NCBI RefSeq assembly: GCF_900109225.1
Contig: NZ_FNZK01000001.1
Span: 124,001-188,000, forward strand
Source: Propionispira arboris
GTDB lineage: Bacteria > Bacillota > Negativicutes > Selenomonadales > Selenomonadaceae
Length of the DNA: 64,000 bases
Direction: 5' to 3'
Shown: one piece after another, positions 28,268 through 37,348 of the stretch
Layout: every line of letters starts with the position of its first letter
Numbering within the stretch: the stretch's first letter is position 1
The notes under the pieces: model-generated
The model's database searches: none
What the model was told of the DNA's origin: nothing
Seen by the model: only the letters and a program-made list of their open reading frames with translations
Translations under genes and position numbers: made by a program

Positions 28268-29524
28268 ATGGAATTTTTAGTAAGTTTATTAAGTAATCCT
28301 GCTATTATGCTGGGGTTGGTTGCCCTGATTGGATTGTTGGCACAGAAAAAAACAGGGACGGAGATATTCACTGGAGCATCAAAGACTGCAATTGGATTTT
28401 TGATCTTTGGAATTGGTGCAAGTACTATGACTGGAGCTTTGAAGAATTTTAATGAATTGTTTCAGACAGGCTTTCATGTATCGGGGGTTATCACATCACC
28501 AGAAGCGGCTACTGCGTTAGCGCAGAGCACATATGGTTTTGTAACATCCTCCATTTTGATTTTAGGGTTTATTATGAATCTGTTTTTTGCGCGTGTTACA
28601 AGATTTAAAAATGTTTTCTTTACAGGGGGGCATAGTCTGTTTTTTGCTTGTGTTTTGGGCCTTATCTTAAAATTTCATGGGTTTAGCGATGGGGCTGCAA
28701 TTCTTACCGGAGGTATTATTTTAGGTTTTTGTTCTGCTTTTTTACCAGAACTTTGCCAGCCTTTTATGCGTAAGATGACAGGCAATGATGATCAGGCGAT
28801 TGGACATTTTAACATGCTTGGTTATGCATTATCCGGATATATCGGCAAGCTATTTATTAAGTGGGGAGATGAAACCACCGAAGATATTAATTTCCCTGGT
28901 TGGTTATCTTTTTTCCGTGACTTCTTAATGGGCTGTGCATTTGTTATGTTACTTCTATTTTATGTTTCTGCTTTTGCGGCAGGACCAGAAGCTGTTACGA
29001 AATTGTCCGGTACCACACATTGGTTGGTATTTCCATTGTTGCAGGCTTTTCAATTCACAGCAGGGATGTCTGTACTGATGACAGGTGTGCGCATGTTCTT
29101 GGGAGAAATTACAGAAGCATTTGTTGCTATTTCCGAGAAATTCATTCCGGGATCTCGTCCGGCTTTAGACGTACCAACTATATTCCCTTATGCGCCAACG
29201 GCAGTTATTGTCGGGTTCCTTTGTTCTTACGCTGCAGGGTTGATGGCGATTGTGACGATGGTTGTTTTTAAATTTTCAGTTGTAATTATTCCAGCTGCGC
29301 ATATATGTTTCTTTTCAGGAGGAACGGCAGGTGTGTTTGGCAATGCTTATGGCGGCTGGCGAGGGGCTGTAGCAGGTTCCTTTGCTGTTGGGTTATTACT
29401 AGCATTTCTGCCATGTGTATTGTATCCATTATATGGTGATATGGGGGTGTTAGGGTCAACGTTCCCAAATGTTGATTATAATATGATCGGTATGCTGCTA
29501 AATAGTCTGTTAAGTGTTTTTTAG
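28268..29524 (+). CDS. PTS EIIC component, ascorbate (UlaA/SgaT) family
   Basis: Membrane permease of the PTS, 418 residues with around ten hydrophobic segments. The family is recognisable from GGHSLFFACVLGLILKFHGFSDGAAILTGG-type segments, AFLPELCQPFMRKMTGNDDQAIGHFN and the C-terminal FFSGGTAGVFGNAYGGWRGAV. GGAGGAG supports the ATG. Ascorbate use itself is unlikely, because the downstream genes are not the ascorbate pathway genes (UlaD, E, F, G) but an isomerase and two keto-acid aldolases. The true substrate is unknown. Confidence 0.92.
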   Translation: MEFLVSLLSNPAIMLGLVALIGLLAQKKTGTEIFTGASKTAIGFLIFGIGASTMTGALKNFNELFQTGFHVSGVITSPEAATALAQSTYGFVTSSILILGFIMNLFFARVTRFKNVFFTGGHSLFFACVLGLILKFHGFSDGAAILTGGIILGFCSAFLPELCQPFMRKMTGNDDQAIGHFNMLGYALSGYIGKLFIKWGDETTEDINFPGWLSFFRDFLMGCAFVMLLLFYVSAFAAGPEAVTKLSGTTHWLVFPLLQAFQFTAGMSVLMTGVRMFLGEITEAFVAISEKFIPGSRPALDVPTIFPYAPTAVIVGFLCSYAAGLMAIVTMVVFKFSVVIIPAAHICFFSGGTAGVFGNAYGGWRGAVAGSFAVGLLLAFLPCVLYPLYGDMGVLGSTFPNVDYNMIGMLLNSLLSVF

Positions 29525-29606
29525 GGAGTGTTCGCCTGGGAAAGCTAAATTCAAAATATTAGAAGATAAAACCGTATAGAAAGACCGTTTGAGGAGGCAA
29601 AAATAT

Positions 29607-30218
29607 ATGGATTTAAAAAATAAAAAAGCACTACGAGAATATGTGAAAATTTCCATCGGTGAAGTTTATAGTTTTGCCGATGAACTGGATATGGAAGCCA
29701 TTGATTTGGGAAAAAAGCTAATTATTGAAGCTGAGAAAAATAAAAATCGTGTCCACGTTACGGGTATTGGAAAACCAGGGCATGTGGCTGGCTATATTGC
29801 ATCACTTCTATCATCAACGGGGACTGCGGCTTATGAATTGCATGGAACAGAGGCCGTGCATGGATCTGCAGGACAAGTAGCTGCAGGTGATGTGGTTATT
29901 GCCATCAGTAATAGCGGCGAAACGAAAGAACTGCAACAGACGATAACAACATTAAAAAACAATGGTGCTAAGATTATTGCAGTCACTGGAAACAAAAATT
30001 CTTGGCTGGCAAAACAGGCCGATGTGACTTTGTTTGCTGGTGTTAAAGTAGAAGGCGATATTTTAAATAAGCCACCGCGTACTTCTATTCTGGCAGAAAT
30101 CATCGTTTTACAATGTCTAAGTGTGATTTTGGAATATGAAAAAGGATTAAATTTGGAACAATATATAAAATGGCATCCAGGTGGTGCGTTGGGGAAATCT
30201 ATTCTTCAAGGAAAGTGA
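29607..30218 (+). CDS. SIS-domain sugar-phosphate isomerase
   Basis: Cytoplasmic protein of 203 residues with a single SIS domain. Key segments are VTGIGKPGHVAGYIASLLSSTG and AISNSGETKELQQT, the phosphosugar-binding loops shared by KdsD/GutQ (arabinose-5-phosphate isomerases), though the CBS domains of those enzymes are absent. GAGGAGG at 29591-29597 fixes the ATG at 29607. It probably interconverts a phosphoketose and phosphoaldose derived from the sugar imported by the adjacent PTS. Confidence 0.85.
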   Translation: MDLKNKKALREYVKISIGEVYSFADELDMEAIDLGKKLIIEAEKNKNRVHVTGIGKPGHVAGYIASLLSSTGTAAYELHGTEAVHGSAGQVAAGDVVIAISNSGETKELQQTITTLKNNGAKIIAVTGNKNSWLAKQADVTLFAGVKVEGDILNKPPRTSILAEIIVLQCLSVILEYEKGLNLEQYIKWHPGGALGKSILQGK

Positions 30219-30228
30219 GCTGAACGGA

Positions 30229-31110
30229 ATGCAGTTAAAAGGCATTATTACGGCGATGGTTACACCATTTGATGAAAACCAAAACATCAATCAGGATGCT
30301 GCACAAAAGTTGATAAACAAATTAATCAACAAAGGTGTAGACGGAATATTTATTTTGGGAACCAATGGGGAATTTCATGTTCTGAATGACGATGAGAAAA
30401 TCGATTTTACAGAAATGGTTGTCAAGGTAGTGAATAAACGTGTGCCTGTTTATGTAGGTACTGGGGGCAATAGTACCAAACACGTTATTGAATTATCGAA
30501 ACGGATGGAAAAAGTCGGAGCAGATGCACTATCAATTATTACGCCTTTTTTGGTACCAATTAAACAAAATGAGCTGGTAGAGCATTATAAATGTATTGCT
30601 GCCAAGGTAAATATGCCAATTGTTCTCTATAATATCCCGAAAAATACGGGAATTAATATAGCTCCGGAAAGTGTACGTGAATTAGCCCGAATAGAGAACA
30701 TTGTCGGAATCAAAGACAGCAGTGGTGATATTTCTAATATCGAAGCTTATATCAATGTAAGTAAGGGCGAGGATTTTTCTGTATTATCAGGGTCGGATTC
30801 ACTTATACTAAAGGCTCTTCAAATTGGTGCAACTGGTGCAATTGCGGCAACCAGTAATTTGCTGACAGACATTGATGTAGCTATTTATCGGAACTTTATA
30901 AAAGGTGATTTGGTACAGGCACAAAAAAATCAAGATGAAATTGAAAAACTGCGAACGGTTTTGAAACTCGGGACCACACCGTCTGTTATTAAACGTGCTG
31001 TGACTTTATCTGGAATCAATGTAGGATCTGCACGTTCTCCAGTGAGTGCTGTTAACGCAGAAATCGATGAGAAAATTCAAGAAACATTAACGTATTATAA
31101 CTTGCATTAA
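30229..31110 (+). CDS. DapA/NanA-superfamily class I aldolase
   Basis: Lyase of 293 residues of the dihydrodipicolinate synthase family. It has the GTNGEF loop (44-49, equivalent to GTTGE), the catalytic Tyr134 (VLYNIPKNTG) and the Schiff-base Lys162 (GIKDSSGD). In this context it is more likely a 2-keto-3-deoxy sugar-acid aldolase or dehydratase, or an N-acetylneuraminate lyase-like enzyme, than lysine-pathway DapA. The start at 30229 is the first Met that fits the fold; the ribosome site is weak, and coupling with the SIS gene ten bases upstream is likely. Confidence 0.87.
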   Translation: MQLKGIITAMVTPFDENQNINQDAAQKLINKLINKGVDGIFILGTNGEFHVLNDDEKIDFTEMVVKVVNKRVPVYVGTGGNSTKHVIELSKRMEKVGADALSIITPFLVPIKQNELVEHYKCIAAKVNMPIVLYNIPKNTGINIAPESVRELARIENIVGIKDSSGDISNIEAYINVSKGEDFSVLSGSDSLILKALQIGATGAIAATSNLLTDIDVAIYRNFIKGDLVQAQKNQDEIEKLRTVLKLGTTPSVIKRAVTLSGINVGSARSPVSAVNAEIDEKIQETLTYYNLH

Positions 31111-31153
31111 AATTAGGGAGTTTTCTATTTATAAAAAAGGATGATGTATACGT

Positions 31154-31816
31154 ATGTGGACAAAATTTGAAATTTTAAAAACAATTACAGATGGTGGAAT
31201 GGTAGTGATTATCCGTTCATCAGATACAGAAGATGCTTATCAAATTGCTAAAGCTGCAATTAAGGGTGGCGCAAAAGCACTTGAAATTACATTTTCTGTT
31301 CCGAATGCATTGACGGCTATTAAACGATTAACAGAAGAATATAGTAAAACAGGAATTGTTATTGGCGCTGGTACCGTTCTTACTTCAGAAGATGCTGCGG
31401 CTGCTGTTTTAGCAGGTGCTCAATTGTTAGTCAGCCCAAATTTGAATCCAAAGATGATTGAGTTTGCGAATAATTATCAAATTGTGACTATTTCCGGGGC
31501 TTTAACACCAACGGAAATTTTCAATTCTATTCAAGCGGGTGCGGATATTGTAAAGATTTTCCCAGCTGATCTATTTGGAAGCAATTATGTAAAAACATTG
31601 AATGGTCCATTGCCGCAAGCGGCACTTGTACCAACCGGCGGTGTGACCCCTGAGAATGTTGGTGAATGGCTGTCTGCTGGCTGCGTTGCTGTTGGCGTGG
31701 GCAGTTATATCACAAAAGCGCATAGCAACGATGGAGATTATCAAAAGGTAACGCAGGCAGCAAAAGTATTCGTGGCAGCGATAAAACAAGCAAGACAGCA
31801 ATTCAATAAATATTAA
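31154..31816 (+). CDS. eda: KDPG/KHG-type aldolase
   Basis: Class I aldolase of 220 residues that splits 2-keto-3-deoxy-phosphogluconate-like acids to pyruvate and glyceraldehyde-3-phosphate. Catalytic Glu44 (LEITF) and Schiff-base Lys134 (DIVKIFPA) are present, with GAGTVL and PTGGV phosphate-binding loops. It is the last gene of the PTS operon. Having both this and a DapA-family aldolase in one operon suggests two keto-acid cleavage steps or two related substrates. Eda-like enzymes such as DgaF are an alternative. Confidence 0.9.
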   Translation: MWTKFEILKTITDGGMVVIIRSSDTEDAYQIAKAAIKGGAKALEITFSVPNALTAIKRLTEEYSKTGIVIGAGTVLTSEDAAAAVLAGAQLLVSPNLNPKMIEFANNYQIVTISGALTPTEIFNSIQAGADIVKIFPADLFGSNYVKTLNGPLPQAALVPTGGVTPENVGEWLSAGCVAVGVGSYITKAHSNDGDYQKVTQAAKVFVAAIKQARQQFNKY

Positions 31817-31940
31817 CATTATAGAATCCTGTGTAATATGGAAGAAAAAATCGGTGATTTGTAATTGGTAAAATAATATGTTCATTATAAAGAATCGCGT
31901 TTACTAAGCAGCAGGCACGATGACAATTAACTTCATAAAA

Positions 31941-33080
31941 TTATTTTGTAAAAATATCAATATAGGCTTTAAATGCAGTTGGGATGGCATAATCGGTATG
32001 AAGCTCATTTTTGGCTGCCCAATGCAACTGAGGCAGGGGAGGCACTTGTGTGGTATCATAAGCAGCTTTTGTTTCAGCAATGTTTCTGGCGGGGTTCAGA
32101 TTAATCTGATAGCCGATCATATGCCATTCTACATGTGAAAAAACATGTTTGGCGATAGGGAGAATTGTGATGCTCTTTACTGTGAGACCGAGGCTGCGTG
32201 CGTATTGAAGCACGGATTTTTCCGAAACATGGCCGTCGAGATTCGGAAATTCCCACATCGAGGCGAGTAATCCAGCAGCTGGTCGCCTCATTAGTGCCGT
32301 TCGACCTGATTCGACAAATAACAAGATGGTTCGCTTTTCAATTCGACGTGCCTTTTTTGCTTTTTTTACAGGCAAATCTGGGACAATATTCTGGGCCATA
32401 GCAAGGCAAAGCTGCTTTAGGGGACATAACGGACATTTTGCAGCTGTTTTGGGCAGGCAGATCATTGCACCAAGTTCCATGAGAGCTTGATTGAAATCGC
32501 CTGCCTGTGCTGCGGGTAAAATATTTTCCAGCTTTTGCTCGATGGCCAGCTTGACTTTAGCAGACATAATGTCTTCATGATACGCAAGGATTCGACTAAT
32601 TACCCGCAATACATTTCCATCAACAGCAGCGCGAGTTTGACCGAAAGCAATTGAGCTGATTGCACCGGCTGTATAACGACCAACTCCCGGTAAACTTAAA
32701 AGATCATTATAGTCATTTGGCATAGTCCCGCCAAAACAAGCAACAATTTGCTGGGCAGCTTTTTGCAGATTACGGGCCCTGGTATAGTAGCCTAAACCTT
32801 CCCATAATTTTAATAGTGAATCAAGGGGCACATCCGCTAAATCCTTTATAGTCGGCAAGGCAGTAAGAAAACGTTCAAAATATGGTTTGACCGCTTCCAC
32901 ACGAGTCTGCTGCAACATGATTTCAGAAATCCATACGCGGTAGGGTGTAGGATCTTCACGCCACGGAAGTATACGAGCCTGGTTGTGATACCAGCGTAAA
33001 AGTGGATGGACTATTTCATGTAACTGTTCTGTTTTTAATAGCATATCTGGTTTCATATCTTTTTTTAAAACATTTTTCAT
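31941..33080 (-). CDS. mutY: A/G-specific adenine DNA glycosylase MutY
   Basis: Removes adenine mispaired with 8-oxoguanine. The only minus-strand gene, about 379 residues. Seen: LPWREDPTPYRVWISEIMLQQTRV with the catalytic Glu, the helix-hairpin-helix LPGVGRYTAGAI, VDGNVLRVISR with the catalytic Asp, the iron-sulfur cysteines CLPKTAAKCPLCPLKQLC, and a C-terminal NUDIX-like MutT-type domain. The first cysteine spacing is seven residues, not the usual six. ATG at 33080 has GGAAG upstream; an alternative ATG lies at 33095. It converges on the PTS operon and diverges from mbl. Confidence 0.94.
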   Translation of the reverse strand: MKNVLKKDMKPDMLLKTEQLHEIVHPLLRWYHNQARILPWREDPTPYRVWISEIMLQQTRVEAVKPYFERFLTALPTIKDLADVPLDSLLKLWEGLGYYTRARNLQKAAQQIVACFGGTMPNDYNDLLSLPGVGRYTAGAISSIAFGQTRAAVDGNVLRVISRILAYHEDIMSAKVKLAIEQKLENILPAAQAGDFNQALMELGAMICLPKTAAKCPLCPLKQLCLAMAQNIVPDLPVKKAKKARRIEKRTILLFVESGRTALMRRPAAGLLASMWEFPNLDGHVSEKSVLQYARSLGLTVKSITILPIAKHVFSHVEWHMIGYQINLNPARNIAETKAAYDTTQVPPLPQLHWAAKNELHTDYAIPTAFKAYIDIFTK

Positions 33081-33146
33081 TATGTATTCTTCCATTCTTT
33101 TATGAGCTTTAGGTCTAAGACCAATAGCTCAATTTTTTTTAGGCTA

Positions 33147-33174
33147 TTAAGTTTTATCTTTTTTTTACGATAAA
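33147..33174 (+). promoter_or_regulatory. Sigma-28 (SigD/FliA)-like promoter upstream of mbl
   Basis: TTAAG (33147-33151), 15 bases, then ACGATAAA (33167-33174) matches the TAAA-N15-GCCGATAT pattern of flagellar sigma factors. A nearly identical element precedes flgG at 35414. It would leave a 5' leader of about 260 bases before mbl. A separate TATAAT lies at 33383-33388 but has no good -35. The rest of the mutY-mbl gap (33081-33442) holds no gene. Confidence 0.55.
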
Positions 33175-33442
33175 GTTAGTATATGATTTAATTTTTAGTT
33201 AAAATTACTTGTCTTTAGAATGATATCTTTATGTTTGAGCAAGATGCTGTATTTTTGGCAACACAAACTAGATTTCTATTGTCAACCCTTCTAATTTATT
33301 ATATATTAATAAAAGTGACAAAAATATTTTACATTGCATAAATATTTAAAGGAAAATCCACGCAATCTATTATGCAATAGTGTATAATAAAGTAGGAAAA
33401 AAATCTAGGAATAGATCATTTTGGAAGGGGAATATAAATCAT

Positions 33443-34474
33443 ATGTTTGGAATGTCAATGGATATTGGGGTAGATTTAGGAACCGCCAATGTTTTAGTTT
33501 ATATAAAAGGCAAAGGAATCGTACTAAGAGAGCCTTCTGTTGTTGCAATTGACCGAGATACAAATAAAGTTCTTGAAATTGGAGAAGAAGCTCGCCGAAT
33601 GATTGGCCGAACCCCGGGAAATATTGTAGCAATCCGTCCATTGCGCGAAGGTGTTATTGCTGATTATGACACAACGGAAAGCATGCTGCGGCATTTTATT
33701 GAAAAAGTTGCTGGCAAAAATTTCATGTTTAAACCTCGTATTATGATTTGTATTCCATCTGGCGTAACGACTGTTGAAAAGAGAGCTGTTTTAGAAGCGG
33801 CTGTCCAGGCTGGAGCCCGTAAGACATATTTGATTGAAGAACCTTTAGCAGCAGCACTTGGTGCCGGACTTGAAATTTCTGAACCGTATGGTTCAATGGT
33901 TGTTGATATCGGTGGCGGTACAACCGATATTGCGGTAATTAGTTTAGGCGGTATCGTTATCAGTGAATCGCTACGTATTGGCGGCGATAAATTTGATGAG
34001 GCAATTATTCGTTATGTCAAAAAAGAATATAACATGATGATCGGTGAACGTACAGCCGAAGAAATTAAGATTACGATTGGTTCCGCCAGCCGTAATGCCC
34101 GTGAAGGGTCTTTTGATGTTCGTGGCCGCGATTTACTTTCAGGATTGCCGAAAACAATTAAAATGGTTGTTAATGAAACTTGTGAAGCCCTTGATGAACC
34201 AGTAAACCGTATTGTACAATGTGTCAAAAAAGTACTCGAAGATACACCACCGGAACTATCCGCGGATATCATGGACCGTGGTATTGTTATGACAGGAGGA
34301 GGATCCATGCTGTTTGGTTTGGACAAACTCATTCAGCATGAAACCGGCATACCTACGTATTTAGCGGAAGATCCTTTATCTTGCGTAGCTCTTGGAACAG
34401 GTAAGGCTCTTGATTCGATGGATAAAATCGAAGATGGATTAACTTCATTGAGAACAAATAACTTTAAAGGGTAA
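33443..34474 (+). CDS. mbl: Rod-shape determining protein, MreB/Mbl family
   Basis: Actin-like cytoskeletal ATPase of 344 residues that guides lateral wall synthesis. The phosphate motifs are DIGVDLGTANVLVY near the N-terminus and VVDIGGGTTDIAVISLGGIV, and IMDRGIVMTGGGSML is conserved near the C-terminus. The start at 33443 follows GGAAGGGG. The neighbour order mbl-flgF-flgG matches mbl-flhO-flhP of Bacillus subtilis, which favours Mbl over other MreB paralogues. Confidence 0.93.
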   Translation: MFGMSMDIGVDLGTANVLVYIKGKGIVLREPSVVAIDRDTNKVLEIGEEARRMIGRTPGNIVAIRPLREGVIADYDTTESMLRHFIEKVAGKNFMFKPRIMICIPSGVTTVEKRAVLEAAVQAGARKTYLIEEPLAAALGAGLEISEPYGSMVVDIGGGTTDIAVISLGGIVISESLRIGGDKFDEAIIRYVKKEYNMMIGERTAEEIKITIGSASRNAREGSFDVRGRDLLSGLPKTIKMVVNETCEALDEPVNRIVQCVKKVLEDTPPELSADIMDRGIVMTGGGSMLFGLDKLIQHETGIPTYLAEDPLSCVALGTGKALDSMDKIEDGLTSLRTNNFKG

Positions 34475-34533
34475 GGCTGGCACGTAGCAATATAGTCTTA
34501 CCGAAATGAACGAATAGATTGGAGTATGATTAA

Positions 34534-35322
34534 ATGTTACGTGGTTTATATACAGCAGCCAGTGGGATGATTACAGAATCGCTGCGAACAGATACAATTT
34601 CAAATAATTTGGCCAATGTAGATACGACAGGTTATAAAAAAGATACGATGGTAAGTGAAGAGTTTGAGGCTATATTATTACATCGAATCAATGATAAACA
34701 AAATAATGCAACTTCGATTAAGGGTTTCAGTATTGGTTCGGAAGCGCCTGTTGTTGGTCCGCTGGGACGAGGTTCGAAAGTATCTGAAATTGCAACCATT
34801 CAAGATCAGGGTGCATTGCAAACAACAGGGAACCCTTATGATTTAGCTATATCTGGTAAAGGCTATTTTGTCGTAAATACACCGCAGGGGAATCGATATA
34901 CACGTAATGGTAATTTTTATCGTTCGGAGACAGGTCAGCTTGTGACGGTTGATGGACAAGCTGTTCTTGATAATAATAATAGACCAGTTACATTGCCGCA
35001 AAATGCAAAACTTACATTTGGTGCGAATGGTCAGGTCTATGCAGACAATCAACCGCTGACAACATTGCAACTCGTTGATTTTCAAGATCGGCGTGCACTC
35101 TTAAAAGAAGGAAACAATTTATTTTCTCCTCAGCAAGGTGCGCAGCCGACCGCGGCGACGGGAACCGTATCGCAAGGTGTACTGGAAAAATCGAATGTTA
35201 ATGTTGTATCTGAAATGGTGCAGTTGATCAATAATTACCGAATGTATGAAGCAAATTCAAAATCAGTGACGACACAGGACAGCCTGCTTGATAAGGCTGT
35301 AAATGAAGTCGGACGCTTATAA
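34534..35322 (+). CDS. flgF: Flagellar basal-body rod protein FlgF
   Basis: Proximal rod component of 262 residues, exported through the flagellar secretion system and therefore without a signal peptide. The N-terminal rod motif is LYTAASGMITESLRTDTISNNLANVDTTGYKKD; a central variable region follows; the C-terminal coiled segment is ISEMVQLINNYRMYEANSKSV-like. It is the flhO equivalent. It follows mbl by 59 bases, so the two are probably co-transcribed. A terminator separates it from flgG. Confidence 0.92.
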   Translation: MLRGLYTAASGMITESLRTDTISNNLANVDTTGYKKDTMVSEEFEAILLHRINDKQNNATSIKGFSIGSEAPVVGPLGRGSKVSEIATIQDQGALQTTGNPYDLAISGKGYFVVNTPQGNRYTRNGNFYRSETGQLVTVDGQAVLDNNNRPVTLPQNAKLTFGANGQVYADNQPLTTLQLVDFQDRRALLKEGNNLFSPQQGAQPTAATGTVSQGVLEKSNVNVVSEMVQLINNYRMYEANSKSVTTQDSLLDKAVNEVGRL

Positions 35323-35329
35323 ACGAATG

Positions 35330-35383
35330 AAAGAAAGCGGAAAAGGAAAGTTTAGAGGAACTTTCTTTTTTCGCTTTCTTTAA
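35330..35383 (+). terminator. Intrinsic terminator after flgF
   Basis: GGAAAGTT pairs with AACTTTC around a short loop followed by six T residues (to 35371), and an outer AAAGAAAGCG/CGCTTTCTTT stem encloses it. Confidence 0.85.
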
Positions 35384-35413
35384 ATTTAATCTGTTTTTTT
35401 AAAAAAATAGGAC

Positions 35414-35441
35414 TTAAGATTTTCTGTTTTTTTACGATAAT
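35414..35441 (+). promoter_or_regulatory. Sigma-28 (SigD/FliA)-like promoter of the flgG operon
   Basis: TTAAG (35414-35418), 15 bases, then ACGATAAT (35434-35441). Same layout and almost the same sequence, including the T-rich spacer, as the element at 33147. It lies about 110 bases before flgG, just after the flgF terminator. Confidence 0.65.
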
Positions 35442-35552
35442 AAAAGTAAGAACAGGATCATAAGGTTTTATTTAAAAAAATAAAGCTTTTTTGGTCCTTA
35501 GTGGAATGTAAAACTAAAGAAACACATATATAATGATAGGAGTTTTGCTATT

Positions 35553-36347
35553 ATGATGAGAGCACTTTGGACAGCTGCAACGGGTATGGGAACGCAGCAA
35601 TCACACATGGATGTTATTGCAAACAATTTAGCGAATGTGAATACAACCGGTTTCAAGAAACAACGCGCTGAGTTTGAAGATCTTATGTATCAGACTTTAC
35701 GTCAGGCCGGTGCACCTAGTGGCGCAGATACGCAGTATCCAGGTGGATTGCAAATGGGACATGGAGCTCGTTTGTCAGCTACGAATCGTATTTTTACGCA
35801 GGGGAATAATCAGACTACAGACAATCCAACAGATGTAATGGTCGATGGTGAAGGCTTTTTACAGATTACAATGCCCGACGGGACTCTTGGTTATACACGT
35901 GACGGGTCGTTGAAACTTGATGAAAACCGTCGTTTGGTTACAACGGAAGGGTACCCGCTGGAACCAGAAATTTATATACCAGAAAATGCTCCGAGTGATA
36001 CGATTACGATTGCAGCAGATGGGCGTGTTTCAGCTAAAGCAGCTGGGACTACGACTCCTGAAGAAGTTGGACAAATTACACTGGCTCGATTTGTAAATCC
36101 ATCAGGGCTTATGAGCATTGGCAATAATTTGTTTGAACAATCGGCAGCATCAGGTGATCCAATTGTGGGGAACCCGGGGGAAGATGGCGCAGGAAAACTT
36201 GTACAAAACTCGTTGGAAATGTCAAATGTACAGATTGCGGAAGAAATGGTAAATATGATTATCGCCCAGCGTGCTTATGAAACGAATTCGAAGGCTATCA
36301 CAACATCAGATTCGATGCTGGAAGTAGCTAATGGTCTTAAACGATAA
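35553..36347 (+). CDS. flgG: Flagellar basal-body rod protein FlgG
   Basis: Distal rod protein, 264 residues. The N-terminus MMRALWTAATGMGTQQSHMDVIANNLANVNTTGFKK-type motif and the C-terminal EMVNMIIAQRAYETNSKAITTSDSML are diagnostic for FlgG. AGGAG at 35538-35542 precedes the ATG. In this diderm the rod crosses the periplasm through the P and L rings encoded just downstream. It is the first gene of flgG-flgA-flgH-flgI-flgJ. Confidence 0.96.
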   Translation: MMRALWTAATGMGTQQSHMDVIANNLANVNTTGFKKQRAEFEDLMYQTLRQAGAPSGADTQYPGGLQMGHGARLSATNRIFTQGNNQTTDNPTDVMVDGEGFLQITMPDGTLGYTRDGSLKLDENRRLVTTEGYPLEPEIYIPENAPSDTITIAADGRVSAKAAGTTTPEEVGQITLARFVNPSGLMSIGNNLFEQSAASGDPIVGNPGEDGAGKLVQNSLEMSNVQIAEEMVNMIIAQRAYETNSKAITTSDSMLEVANGLKR

Positions 36348-36352
36348 GTATT

Positions 36353-37330
36353 ATGATTAAAAAATTTTGTATTTTGTGCATCAGTCTGGTATGTTTTGTT
36401 TCAACAGCAACAGTTTTGGCGGCTGCACCAGCAGTGATTTCGGTTTATGATAATGTGACGATTTCTAAATCGGAAATTTTGTTGGGGGATATTGCACAAA
36501 TCAGTTGTGATGATGCAAATCGTGCGGCTGAATTAAGTGCTATGAAGCTGGGAACTATTCCTGTACCGGGGCAGAAGATACTTTTATCATCACGTGTTTT
36601 TGAACTCAGGACACGATCTTCTGGTGTCAACTGTGATGATATTTCTTGGACTATTCCCGATACGATTGCAATTAGTACCGATTCACAAACGATTGCCAGT
36701 GAAATATTTTCTCAAATGGGTCAAAAAGCGATCACGGATCAACTTAAATCACAGCAGGATAAACGGGAATATACACTCGAAGTTTTAACAGTTCCTAAAC
36801 CCATGAGAGTGCCAATGGGGACAATATCTTATGACTTGTCGATACCTTTGGGGGTGAAATCTGTTGTGCCAACTAGTGTTTATATTTGGGTGAACATTGA
36901 TGGAGAGCCCTATAAAAAAGCATTTTTTCGCGCGAAAGTTCATATGTATGAATCTGTGGTGGTGACGAATCGTGCAATGGCTGCAGGAGAATTAGTGACA
37001 CCGGATGATATTCATGTCGAAAAAAAAGAAGTTAGTGCCTTGATGGCTGGGTATATGACGGATAGTAAGAAACCAATTGGCTTTATTATGAAACGGATGA
37101 CAAATAGTGGTACTGTTATAGAGGAATCTATGCTCGATAAACCAGTGATTCTTAAAACGGGAAGTATGATTCATATTACCGCTAAAATAGGTGAGGCAAA
37201 CGTGCAAACGCAAGGCATTGCTCTGCAAGATGGTAAAAATGGGCAGGTTATTCGCGTTCGTAATACCGTTACGAAAAAAATCGTTAGCGGAACAGTTATT
37301 GATGCTGATACGGTCCAAGTAGCAGCTTAA
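36353..37330 (+). CDS. flgA: Flagellar P-ring assembly protein FlgA
   Basis: Periplasmic chaperone for P-ring assembly, 325 residues with an N-terminal signal peptide (cleavage after VLAA). A SAF-like domain fills the last 150 residues (VVTNRAMAAGELVTPDDIHVEKKEV; AKIGEANVQTQGIALQDGKNGQVIRVRN). It starts six bases after flgG. The presence of FlgA, FlgH and FlgI shows that the flagellum passes a true outer membrane and a peptidoglycan ring. Confidence 0.92.
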   Translation: MIKKFCILCISLVCFVSTATVLAAAPAVISVYDNVTISKSEILLGDIAQISCDDANRAAELSAMKLGTIPVPGQKILLSSRVFELRTRSSGVNCDDISWTIPDTIAISTDSQTIASEIFSQMGQKAITDQLKSQQDKREYTLEVLTVPKPMRVPMGTISYDLSIPLGVKSVVPTSVYIWVNIDGEPYKKAFFRAKVHMYESVVVTNRAMAAGELVTPDDIHVEKKEVSALMAGYMTDSKKPIGFIMKRMTNSGTVIEESMLDKPVILKTGSMIHITAKIGEANVQTQGIALQDGKNGQVIRVRNTVTKKIVSGTVIDADTVQVAA

Positions 37331-37348
37331 TGAAAACGGGTGATAGTA

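Noticed and set aside
28268-29524. EIIC as a true ascorbate transporter
   Set aside because: The family fits, but the downstream genes do not encode the ascorbate pathway, so the substrate is left open.
34534-36347. flgF and flgG as a recent tandem duplication
   Set aside because: They are the standard pair of related rod genes and differ clearly in the central region.
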